From: Streptococcus mutans
GTDB lineage: Bacteria; Bacillota; Bacilli; Lactobacillales; Streptococcaceae
Reading direction: 5' to 3'
NCBI RefSeq assembly: GCF_006739205.1
Contig: NZ_AP019720.1
Location: 1,860,001-1,924,000 of the forward strand
Length of the DNA stretch: 64,000 nucleotides
The notes beneath the pieces were generated by a model. It had not been told where the DNA came from. It was given only the letters and a program-made list of their open reading frames with translations, and made no database searches. Shown here piece after piece: positions 45,723-54,261 of the stretch; the first letter of the stretch is position 1; every line of letters starts with the position of its first letter. Both the position numbers and the translations under genes were made by a program.

Positions 45723-46595
45723 CTAAGCAGACAGCAATTGTTTCTGTTTGGCTTTTAAAGTCTCTACCAATGCTGGGTTGCCTATTAGCTCCAAGGCCGA
45801 AAGAAAATCTTCCAATTCTTGGTCCGCCTGCTTCTCTCCCTTTGTACATTTGATAACCAATTTAAAGAAATTCAATATGGCGATAAAATACATGTCTTGG
45901 TGAGTTAGCAATTTCTCTAAAATTTCCATAAAATAACTGACATAATAGGTCTGTTTCCGTTCCAATAGAACAGATATGATATTCAACAAGGCCAGCTTAG
46001 CCGCATTATCATGACTAGGAATGGAGCGATAAAACTTGTCTCGCTCTACAAAGGCCTTCCCTAAGAAAAGAAGATCTTCTGTCGATAAAAGCGTTAGCGT
46101 ATTACCAAAAAGATAGAGTTCATACTCCGTCCATTCTTCAATATCATAAAGATATTTGGTCAACAAATTGATTTCTTCTTGATCAATAGTATAAGAACTC
46201 TCCAAAGAATGGATACAATCCTTAATGACCAAGAGGTTCAGACGGTTATATATTTCACGGCTTTCATAATTCTTATATTCCTCAAGCAAACCTTTCAGAC
46301 CTTCTACATCCTGCTTTCCATATAATTCCATAATCTTTTTACCTGCAGCAAAATAAGGCGTTTCCTTGTAATTATTAAGAGCATGACCAAATTCTGCAAA
46401 ACTCATATGGATACCAGAAATAGCCAACAGCATACGATCAGCTGACAGCATAGTCTGCCCATTTTCAAACCTAGACAGCTGAGATAGAGATAGATTATCC
46501 CTAACAACATCTTTGAGTTTCAGACCTCTGGCTATTCTCAGTTCTCGATAAAGCTCCCCTAGCTCCATGGATTTTTGCGTATTTAGATTTTTCAA
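45723..46595 (-). CDS. Rgg/GadR/MutR-family transcriptional regulator
   Basis: A 290-residue regulator with an N-terminal XRE-type helix-turn-helix (LGELYRELRIARGLKLKDVV and SLSQLSRFENGQTMLSADR) and an all-helical TPR-like C-terminal domain (about 75-285) that in Rgg proteins binds a peptide pheromone. The start is a TTG (46595) behind AGGAG; the ATG nine codons later is an alternative. It sits in decayed sequence but is itself intact, which suggests selection. Likely targets are the adjacent peptide gene or island genes; this is inference. Confidence 0.88.
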   Translation of the reverse strand: MKNLNTQKSMELGELYRELRIARGLKLKDVVRDNLSLSQLSRFENGQTMLSADRMLLAISGIHMSFAEFGHALNNYKETPYFAAGKKIMELYGKQDVEGLKGLLEEYKNYESREIYNRLNLLVIKDCIHSLESSYTIDQEEINLLTKYLYDIEEWTEYELYLFGNTLTLLSTEDLLFLGKAFVERDKFYRSIPSHDNAAKLALLNIISVLLERKQTYYVSYFMEILEKLLTHQDMYFIAILNFFKLVIKCTKGEKQADQELEDFLSALELIGNPALVETLKAKQKQLLSA

Positions 46596-46687
46596 GACAA
46601 TTAGCTCTCCTTTTTCTAATAATGGCTTCCTTGTGGCTCAGTTTTTGAGAAAAGAGCAAAACCTCCAGCTTCGCTCCTTAATCTAGC

Positions 46688-46976
46688 TTATTCTTTTTCC
46701 TCTTCGCTCTCAACGTCGTCGATTTCTTCGTCAATAGTATACCAAGAACACAGCCCCCATTTATTGTCTTCCAGCGGAATGAAACTGCCGTCTATATTAA
46801 AAGAGAGACAGAGCTTCCTGAATGTCACTGTTTGACTTTTCAAGATAGTTCTGGATTTCATTTACAAGATTGCTAAAATACATTTCATGTTGCGACCCCG
46901 TTACTCAAGAATAGCGCGCCACTTCAATCATGGAAAGTTCACTTTTTTCTTATCCGACAAATACTTCTAATTCCAA
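46688..46976 (-). pseudogene. Dead second copy of rpoE (RNA polymerase delta subunit)
   Basis: The minus strand reads LEVFVG*EKSELSMIEVARYS*, then [20 protein letters not shown] and [11 protein letters not shown], then after a frameshift [20 protein letters not shown] and [16 protein letters not shown]. This is the N-terminal HARE-HTH domain of streptococcal RpoE, including the DGSFIPL..NKWGL.SWY signature and start of the acidic tail. Two in-frame stops and one frameshift make it non-functional. The chromosome must carry a working rpoE elsewhere, so this is an extra, decayed copy. Confidence 0.78.
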
Positions 46977-47079
46977 GGCTTTTCTCTTTTTTATCTTCCT
47001 CTGTCATTTTATGATAGTTTTCTCAAATAGTCAAAGAGTTGCCATTTATATTTTTATTTAAATTTCCTAAAAATCCTAA

Positions 47080-47700
47080 AAAAAAACAAAGCGAATCAAA
47101 TCAACAAGTGCATGGACAATCATGGCACTAAGCAGGCTCCATTTCCGAAACAGGATAGTAAAAGCAAACCAAAGAGGAGGCTAAGGACAAGCACACTGGC
47201 TAAATCATACTAAGAAAATCGAAGTTTAACACAGTCAAAGTTTGATTTTCAAAGGGTATCAATGTTTCCTAAGATGAAATGAAGCAGGGTATGAGGCAAG
47301 GTCAGAATACTGTATACCAAGAGATTCTTCACTTTGAAAAAGTTTCCTTTTTAGTAATACGGATAAGGACAGACATAAAAAACAGTCTAAAGGCCACTTC
47401 TTCAAAAACACCTGCCCGCACAACATTGAGAAAGACTGAAAAACTGAAAGAGGGTCGACAGGCTAATGGGGACTCTTGCCAAAATGAGGTTGAAAATCCC
47501 CAGCACCAGATCCAGCAAGAAACTGAAACAAGAGCAAAAGCTATTTTCCCCACCTCTCTGCCCAAAAGAGTTTTCGGAAATGTTCCTTTTCTTGGATCAG
47601 AAGATAGGATTTTTAAAGAAAAGACTGGTCAAAAACCAAAAGAAGACAAGAAAAATAAGAACCAGATTTAACTGAAGATAGGCTTTACTGCTGCATTTCA
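47080..47700 (-). pseudogene. Decayed CPBP-family membrane protease
   Basis: The minus strand carries scattered pieces of a CPBP (Abi) intramembrane protease: an N-terminal hydrophobic segment (LVLIFLVFFWFLTSLFF), the motif-1 piece VRAGVFEEVAFRLFFMSVL with the EExxxR residues, an HTLLHF piece and a last piece SAMIVHALVDLIRF. They are in different frames separated by stops, so the gene is dead. CPBP proteases often sit beside bacteriocin genes as immunity or processing proteins and with Rgg-type regulators. The plus-strand frame here is a shadow. Confidence 0.65.
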
Positions 47701-47764
47701 TGACAGTAACTCCTTTCGGAGGAAACAAAGACTAGACTTGTTCGGAAACTAATTTTCTTCAAAA

Positions 47765-48481
47765 TTAATTCGGTCCGTAAATCAAATCGTTTTCTGCGGT
47801 TTCTAACGGTCCCATTTTATGACCGAATGCTTTTTTAAAAATGTTATCAATCTGTTTAGGCTCGGCTACACCTTCATATACTAGAAAAGCCGCTTCATTC
47901 ATAAATAAATGTGACAATCGGTTAGATACAAAACCTGCACTGTCATGAATGGCTTCAAACTCAATTCCAACATGAGTTAATAATTCAAAAACTTTCTCTT
48001 GTGTATCCTTTGATGTTTGGCAGCCCAAAATAACTTCCGCAAAGTTTTTTACTGGAACTGGATTCATAAAGTGAACGCCAATTACCTTATCTGATCTTTT
48101 GGTATAAGAACCTAACCTTGTAATCGGTATACATGAAGTATTTGCTAAGTAAATACAATTTCCAGCAACCACTTCGTCTACTTGTTTATAAACCGATTTT
48201 TTGGCTTCTTCTTGTTCAACAATATTTTCAACTATAAAATCAACCATTTTGAAATCTGAATAGTCTCTTGCCACTTTAATATTTGCTATAATATCATCTT
48301 CATTCAAGGTTTTATCAAACATTTTTTTCATTTTTATACTTCTTGTAATGTCGGAAATCACCTTGCTTGCTACTTTATCATCATTATCAAGGATAATGAC
48401 TTGATAACCATAGTTAGCAAAACGCTCCGCAACGCCTTTTCCCATTACACCTGCACCTATAATTCCTATTTTCGGCTTCAT
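47765..48481 (-). CDS. 3-hydroxyacyl-CoA dehydrogenase family protein, C-terminally shortened
   Basis: A 238-residue NAD-dependent dehydrogenase. The Rossmann loop is GIIGAGVMGKGVAERFANYG (about 5-24), the catalytic His is in VIGVHFMNPVP (about 137) and SAGFVSNRL follows (about 185-193). Typical members have about 280 residues; here the chain departs from family sequence after GHKMGPLETA and ends with NDLIYGPN. About 40 residues of the substrate/dimer domain are therefore missing. In biosynthetic loci such enzymes can make hydroxymalonyl-type extender units; that is only one option. It is 20 bases after the ATPase gene upstream, with AGGAGG. Confidence 0.8.
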   Translation of the reverse strand: MKPKIGIIGAGVMGKGVAERFANYGYQVIILDNDDKVASKVISDITRSIKMKKMFDKTLNEDDIIANIKVARDYSDFKMVDFIVENIVEQEEAKKSVYKQVDEVVAGNCIYLANTSCIPITRLGSYTKRSDKVIGVHFMNPVPVKNFAEVILGCQTSKDTQEKVFELLTHVGIEFEAIHDSAGFVSNRLSHLFMNEAAFLVYEGVAEPKQIDNIFKKAFGHKMGPLETAENDLIYGPN

Positions 48482-48501
48482 TCTTATCGCCTCCTGTCTA
48501 T

Positions 48502-49269
48502 TTAAATCTCTATCTCAGACATAATGTCATTAATCTTATTTTTTCTATTAATAATGGACATCTGTGATTTATCCCACGGTCCGAGAAACTCTTTTTGGTA
48601 GATGACTCCATCTAGTAAAAACCAGACTTGATTAGCCTTTGCAGCTACTAAGGGGTCATGCGTAACAAGCATGATAGTACTTCCTTTATGATTAATGTCA
48701 ACAAATAAATCCATGATTTCTTCTGAAGACTTAGAGTTTAGTGACCCCGTGGGTTCATCCGCAAAAACTAGTTTAGGATCATTCATAAAACTACGGCATA
48801 TACTAACTCTTTGTGCTTGCCCGCCAGATAAAGACATCGTATTCCTATCTGCTAACTCAATAATTCCAGTTAGTTTCATCAATTCATTTGCTTTATCAGC
48901 AATAGTCGCATCTACCTGCTTATTGAGTACAGAAGCTGCTAATATGATGTTTTCTCTTACTGTTAAAGAATTGATTAAATGCGGTTGTTGGAAAACGTAG
49001 CCAAATTTACGCAATCTTATATTTGCCAGTTCTACCTGACTTAATTCACCGATATTTTTTTCTTCAAGAATGACATCACCGCTTGAAGGCTGATCCATAC
49101 CGCTAATATTATAGAGTAATGTTGACTTTCCTGAACCAGAAGGTCCCATAATTGCTATAAAATCTGCTTCTTCAACATCAAAACTGATATCATTAAGAAC
49201 ATTTGTTATCTTTTGCTTGCCATCATCAAACTGTTTCCTTAATTTTTTAACACTTAATATTGTTCTCAT
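48502..49269 (-). CDS. ABC transporter ATPase (MacB/BceA-like)
   Basis: A 255-residue ATPase: Walker A GPSGSGKST (about 42-50), Q-loop FQQPH, signature LSGGQAQR (about 145-152), Walker B LVFADEPTGSL and H-loop VTHDP. It pairs with the 773-residue FtsX-type permease 17 bases upstream of it in the operon. Such pairs export peptides or remove antibiotics from the membrane. It is intact and well translated by its binding site (GGAAGA). Confidence 0.88.
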   Translation of the reverse strand: MRTILSVKKLRKQFDDGKQKITNVLNDISFDVEEADFIAIMGPSGSGKSTLLYNISGMDQPSSGDVILEEKNIGELSQVELANIRLRKFGYVFQQPHLINSLTVRENIILAASVLNKQVDATIADKANELMKLTGIIELADRNTMSLSGGQAQRVSICRSFMNDPKLVFADEPTGSLNSKSSEEIMDLFVDINHKGSTIMLVTHDPLVAAKANQVWFLLDGVIYQKEFLGPWDKSQMSIINRKNKINDIMSEIEI

Positions 49270-49286
49270 TATTATCTTCCTTTACA

Positions 49287-51608
49287 CTATTTTTGAGTAA
49301 GTTTTATGCCATTTAGCAGATTGCTAGATAGATATATAGTAACTATCGCTACAACTAAAATACTTATTGGGAACAAACCATAAACGATAAACGGATTGCT
49401 GATAAAGACTATCTGAGGAGCTCCCAAAGATGATGCAAATACACTTACTAAAGGCTGCCCTGCTATAAGTACCAAGACAGAACCAATGATTAATCCAATA
49501 ATCAGCGGAATGATTATACGTGTTCTGTACTGAGATCTGATATCATTGTTTTTATAACCAAGAGCTTTCATAACAGCAATATCTGCTTTGTATCTGACAA
49601 TCAAAGTTCTCATAAATATAGTAATTGTCAATATAGTAACCAAAATTGCAATGATGATAGTTATCATGGTAATTAGACTAAACTGTGCAATGATATCCCC
49701 CATGCTTTGATTAACATATTCAGAAATATCTGTTACTTTTCCAGCCTGAAAATCAGATTTTAATTTGTCTTCTACTGACTGTTTTTTCTTTTCTGATGAA
49801 ACGTTAACGTTAACAACACTTCTGCTGACATTGGCATTTGAAATGCTGCCAATAGACTTAGCACTTTTCCCGCCGTTTGTAATATCTTGATAGATACCAC
49901 TTACTTTATAAGTGTATGTGTGATCTGATATTGTGAAAGTAATCTTATCACCAACTTTAACGCCTAAATCGTTGGCTAGCAAGTAGGAGACCGCTACTTG
50001 ATTTGTCTCTTTCGGAAGGCTTCCCGTTATACAAGATAAAGAGAAAATTGAATAATCACCCGTTTCAAAATTTACTGTTACTGGTTTGCCATCAGAGTTG
50101 TCAGTTTTAGCCAAGTAAGTATTGAAAATTTGATAATCAGTAATATTATCATCATTAGCAAGAGCTGACTTTACAGCGTTCTCAGCAACCCCACCTTGCT
50201 GAAAATCAACTCTGAGATCAGATGAAGCTACTCCCATATAAGACGTAAACTGATTTGATTTAAAAGTGCTCGTAATCTGAACAGGTAGTAAAACTAGAAA
50301 AGCTAGAGACGTAAAGATAAGAAGAAGAACAATATAAGGCTTCTTATAACTTAGCAGGTATTTAATGCCTAGTTTAAAATTAGCCCAAGCACCGCCTCTT
50401 CCAAATAATGAAGGACGCTTGATGACTTTATCGCTGGAAATTTCATTATTATCTTGCAGCGCTTTGATAGTATTAACTTTCTCAATTCTTTTGATACTCT
50501 TTTGGCATAATAGAACAATAGCGCAGCCTATACAGGCAATCGCTAATATTTGGAGACCATAATCAACAATTCCTTTATCGGCAACACCCATATATAGTTC
50601 AAGGTTCTGTTCTACTACCGGAGTTAATTTGAAAGATACCAGATATCCGATGGTACAGCCAATCACAGTAATTAATGAGTACTTGATGAAGTAAATACTC
50701 TCTATATACTTATTAGGAATTCCCAATCCTTGCATGATAGCGATATCCATATAGTCCTGATTGATACTCGATAGCATCGCAAATCTCACACAAAGCACTG
50801 AGATAATAACCAGGAATACTACAACTACTATCAGCAGGGAGGCTGTCAGTATATCTGTCAGAGCATTTAAAAGTTTCATCTCGGAATACGTAATAGTGGC
50901 CCCACTGGAAGGCAATTTTGCGTCCCGATAAGCTGTTTCAACAGCATCAATATCATTCGTATCTTTTATACGAAACTCTATTAAATATTCTAACGTTCCA
51001 GTCTTACGGGCCACTTGGTTCCAGTCCTTCCGATTGACCAATATACGCTTTGATGAGACAAACGAGGAATTCATCTCAGAATCCTTAACAAAATCTGCGA
51101 TTTTAAAGGTAATATAGTCACTTCCGACTTTTATCTTAATGGGATCTCCAATTCTAAGATTGTATTTAATCTTATAATATACTGGAACAAGCGCTTGACC
51201 TTCTTTAACAGAAGCGATGTTGTTTTTTGAATTTAGCAGAAAATCGAATTGACTGTTCTGTGCCACCAAGGCGCAATCTATGACACTTTTGCTTTCACTA
51301 CTTCCATCACTATTAATGTACAAATCTTCGCCAGCAATATTTAACATATTAACAATCTCATATTTTTCAACAGAGTTATTATTTTTGGCAAATTCCTTGA
51401 CAGCATTCGCATCTAAATTTCCAGAATGCATTTGCAAGAGATGTGAAGTCTTTGCTGTCGCACTAAATGTATTAAGTGAGTTATTTAGTGAATATAAAAG
51501 ATTTGTTGCTGATGCAAATAGTCCAGAAGCCATTGCAATGAAAACAATCAGTGTGATGCAGATAATTTTACCTTTTCGTAGTTCCTTCCAGATAATTCTT
51601 CTTTTCAT
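49287..51608 (-). CDS. FtsX-family ABC permease, two FtsX domains
   Basis: A 773-residue permease starting at MKRRIIWKELRKGKIICI, after GGAGG; an in-frame start ten codons upstream would overlap the MFS gene. Layout: one span, a large extracytoplasmic domain (about 40-245), three spans (about 250-380), another span, second extracytoplasmic domain (about 460-625) and three final spans. This duplicated MacB-FtsX plan is seen in antimicrobial-peptide or self-resistance exporters. It pairs with the ATPase downstream. Confidence 0.85.
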   Translation of the reverse strand: MKRRIIWKELRKGKIICITLIVFIAMASGLFASATNLLYSLNNSLNTFSATAKTSHLLQMHSGNLDANAVKEFAKNNNSVEKYEIVNMLNIAGEDLYINSDGSSESKSVIDCALVAQNSQFDFLLNSKNNIASVKEGQALVPVYYKIKYNLRIGDPIKIKVGSDYITFKIADFVKDSEMNSSFVSSKRILVNRKDWNQVARKTGTLEYLIEFRIKDTNDIDAVETAYRDAKLPSSGATITYSEMKLLNALTDILTASLLIVVVVFLVIISVLCVRFAMLSSINQDYMDIAIMQGLGIPNKYIESIYFIKYSLITVIGCTIGYLVSFKLTPVVEQNLELYMGVADKGIVDYGLQILAIACIGCAIVLLCQKSIKRIEKVNTIKALQDNNEISSDKVIKRPSLFGRGGAWANFKLGIKYLLSYKKPYIVLLLIFTSLAFLVLLPVQITSTFKSNQFTSYMGVASSDLRVDFQQGGVAENAVKSALANDDNITDYQIFNTYLAKTDNSDGKPVTVNFETGDYSIFSLSCITGSLPKETNQVAVSYLLANDLGVKVGDKITFTISDHTYTYKVSGIYQDITNGGKSAKSIGSISNANVSRSVVNVNVSSEKKKQSVEDKLKSDFQAGKVTDISEYVNQSMGDIIAQFSLITMITIIIAILVTILTITIFMRTLIVRYKADIAVMKALGYKNNDIRSQYRTRIIIPLIIGLIIGSVLVLIAGQPLVSVFASSLGAPQIVFISNPFIVYGLFPISILVVAIVTIYLSSNLLNGIKLTQK

Positions 51609-51615
51609 ATATCTT

Positions 51616-52920
51616 TTAGTCCTCCACATTATAGTCAAGGCAGTTTGTTTCCATCTGTTTTAAACTCTTACCGCTTTTAAGAAGCGGGCTTAGAATAACC
51701 ATGGAAATACCGCAAATCACAAGCATCAGCGCAATTCCTCTTTCAGATCCTGTTCCTAGGATTTTCCCGACTGAATCCGCTAAAGCTCCATTTTTATATA
51801 ATAAAGGATTAAAAACGTAGTCTGCCAACACTCCAGAAATAGCATATGCAATAATATAGCCAAGCTGAGAAATAAAGGAAATTAATCCCCAAGCTCTCCC
51901 TTGAGTATCTTTACTGATATTACATCTCATTAATACATCTAGACATACATTTGAGACAGGAATTGTTAAAAAGAACAGAAAAGCAATAACAGCTATCCAT
52001 ATGATGTTCGTCGTGCAGCCAATAACAGCTATCGTGATGCCCATGAATAAAAATGATAATGAAAGGGCCTTAAGGTAATTCTTTTTGATTCCCTTCACAC
52101 CTAGCACCAAGCTTGAAATGAGCATTCCAATGGCACTGAGAGATAGTATGACACCTAGTGTAGAAGAATCAGTTAGTTCCAATAACATGGGTTTTATCAT
52201 CGTCTCTATAATACCTACATAAAATGTAATTACAATAGACAAGATTAGCAGTAATTTTATTCCTTTAGTCTGAGTCAATTCTTTATAACCTTCAACAATG
52301 TCTTTTATAACTTGCACTTTTGAATCTTTAATTTTTTGGCATTCATTCATCACCTTGCCTGAATAGGCTACGGTAAATAAGGTTGTAAAGAAAGTACACA
52401 TATCTATTATTAATATTAGATAAATACCAAAAATTTGATAAATCAAACCGGCAAATATCGGTGATAGGAGAAATTTAGCCGATGATGCTAGCTGAACAAG
52501 TCCGCCAGCTTTGGAGTATTCTTCTGGTGTCAGTAAATCTGTCACGACTGCTTTATAGGCTGGATCAAGTATAGCCGCAAAACATGAACTCAGAAATACC
52601 CAGATACAGACTGCAGGAATATTATTTATTCCCATGCTAATCATTATAAACATGCCTCCTAAGCACATAGCAGAAAAGAAATCTCCTATTAACATTAATT
52701 TAGCCCTGCTAAACTTATCAGCAATTGTTCCCGAAATAGGAGTAAAGAAAACTAAGGGAAAGAATGCACATAAAGTGACTAAGGAACAGGATAAAGCACT
52801 GCCTGTTTTTTCAAAGACGTAAACATTCAAGCCAAAAGAAGTAAGTCCGCTTCCGATACTGGAAATTAATTGTCCTACCCATATTACTAAAAAATACTTA
52901 AATCTACTTTTACTGATCAT
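51616..52920 (-). CDS. MFS exporter
   Basis: A 434-residue major facilitator protein with about 12 spans. It has the loop-2/3 motif GTIADKFSRAKLMLIGD (about 62-78) and the opening VIWVGQLISSIGSGLTSFGL common to drug and natural-product exporters of the enterobactin-exporter type. It overlaps the thioesterase gene by 11 bases, which ties it to that operon. Product efflux is a reasonable inference. Confidence 0.88.
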   Translation of the reverse strand: MISKSRFKYFLVIWVGQLISSIGSGLTSFGLNVYVFEKTGSALSCSLVTLCAFFPLVFFTPISGTIADKFSRAKLMLIGDFFSAMCLGGMFIMISMGINNIPAVCIWVFLSSCFAAILDPAYKAVVTDLLTPEEYSKAGGLVQLASSAKFLLSPIFAGLIYQIFGIYLILIIDMCTFFTTLFTVAYSGKVMNECQKIKDSKVQVIKDIVEGYKELTQTKGIKLLLILSIVITFYVGIIETMIKPMLLELTDSSTLGVILSLSAIGMLISSLVLGVKGIKKNYLKALSLSFLFMGITIAVIGCTTNIIWIAVIAFLFFLTIPVSNVCLDVLMRCNISKDTQGRAWGLISFISQLGYIIAYAISGVLADYVFNPLLYKNGALADSVGKILGTGSERGIALMLVICGISMVILSPLLKSGKSLKQMETNCLDYNVED

Positions 52921-53674
52921 TTTCTTCCTCCGAATTTAAATCTAAAAAACTCACTATTTTGTCGGCTACTACCTCTTTATACTTTTTCAAATACATATGC
53001 CCTGCATCAGCAGGCATCATGTAAAAACTTATTTTCGAATCAAGATAATCCTTCCACTTCAAAATAGTTTGACATGAAGTTAGACTGTCTTTATGGCACA
53101 TGATGAAAAAGGTAGGAATATCAATTTTCTGTACTTCAATTTCTGATATTTCTTCAAGAATCTTATAGTCAGCCCTCAGTATTGACGCAAAGTAATCCAC
53201 TAATTCCTGATTGTCTGTCAATTCTTTTGGCATGGTTCCGATTCTCTTGATTTCTTTGAAGATAATCTCATTTTCCTTATCCGACAATCGTTTGTTTTTC
53301 ATATGATCCGGCGCTGCCGCTGCTGAAAATATCAATTTCTTCGGAGTCAACTCAGGATTTTTCTCTGCTATTTTCTTAGCCAAAAAATATGCAATTGTTC
53401 CACCCATACTATGACCAAAAAGTATACTATCTTTTTTCAAAATAGTGATGAGGTTTTTATAGTATAAATCAATCAGCTGGACAGAATTATCGCAAAGTGC
53501 ATAATCAGATCCTACATGTCCCGGCGGAAAAGCAACTCTAATATCAACAGGGATTTTCGCACAGATTTCATTAGCTAGGGACATGACAGAGGTCCCACTT
53601 CCTCCTAAATAAGGAAACATAATAATTTGAATTGGACATTTGCTTTCACCGATTGCATAAAACATCTCACTCAT
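52910..53674 (-). CDS. Type II thioesterase (alpha/beta hydrolase)
   Basis: A 254-residue thioesterase of the kind that clears misprimed carrier domains in non-ribosomal peptide and polyketide synthesis. The nucleophile Ser is in FGHSMGGTIAY (about 95), the active Asp near HKDSLT (about 198) and the His in DAGHMYL (about 224). The N-terminal FPYLGGSGTS matches type II thioesterases (FP..GG). It has a good AAAGGAG site and is followed by the MFS exporter with an 11-base overlap. No partner synthase is present in the window. Confidence 0.85.
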   Translation of the reverse strand: MSEMFYAIGESKCPIQIIMFPYLGGSGTSVMSLANEICAKIPVDIRVAFPPGHVGSDYALCDNSVQLIDLYYKNLITILKKDSILFGHSMGGTIAYFLAKKIAEKNPELTPKKLIFSAAAAPDHMKNKRLSDKENEIIFKEIKRIGTMPKELTDNQELVDYFASILRADYKILEEISEIEVQKIDIPTFFIMCHKDSLTSCQTILKWKDYLDSKISFYMMPADAGHMYLKKYKEVVADKIVSFLDLNSEEENDQ

Positions 53675-53685
53675 GGAAGTCTCCT

Positions 53686-54036
53686 TTAATTTTCAAGAAA
53701 ATCTGGGAAAAGACACAGGGCATAGGTATTTAAATCTTTATTTTTAACAAGTCGATAGTAGAGGTACATTCCGATAACAATGATAAGAAAAAATCCTATT
53801 TCTAAAATCTGCACTCCCATTATAAAATTATAAAATTGAAGTTTACTGCCTGATGCAACCAACCAAAAGCAGAAAACAAAGAATAGTACATTGCCACGTG
53901 TCTGATTCATAACAAATGCGATAAAAACAGAAAACAGCATTAATTGAAGTACATAAAATGGATAGGCTGTTACCGTTTCAAAGGAAGAAAGGGCATAACC
54001 CGGAAGAACAAATAAACCAAATATAAAACCAGTCAT
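53686..54036 (-). CDS. Small polytopic membrane protein of unknown function
   Basis: A 116-residue protein with three to four membrane spans, starting MTGFIFGLFVLPGYALSSFE. AAAGGAG six bases before this ATG makes it better than the start 13 codons upstream. It precedes the thioesterase gene by 11 bases in the same operon. I do not recognise a family. Confidence 0.7.
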   Translation of the reverse strand: MTGFIFGLFVLPGYALSSFETVTAYPFYVLQLMLFSVFIAFVMNQTRGNVLFFVFCFWLVASGSKLQFYNFIMGVQILEIGFFLIIVIGMYLYYRLVKNKDLNTYALCLFPDFLEN

Positions 54037-54261
54037 TAATTCTCCTTTAATACTAGAATAGTATTGTTTTTGCATATAGGGCTTTCAGATTATCCTTTCT
54101 TTTGGAACTGTTTTCAAAACCCAAACAAATTACTTAACATACTTTGCCGTAAAAATACAGTCTGTAGTTCTTTGCTCATTTAGCTTTGATTTTTTGAGTT
54201 TAAAATCTCTTTTGTTTAAACTTTTAGAAGATTCTTTAACAGGAACTCATCTGTAGTGTAC

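Noticed and set aside
47279..47671. 130-codon plus-strand frame
   Set aside because: It is highly basic and of low complexity, has no ribosome binding site and lies antisense to the recognisable CPBP protease pieces; a shadow.
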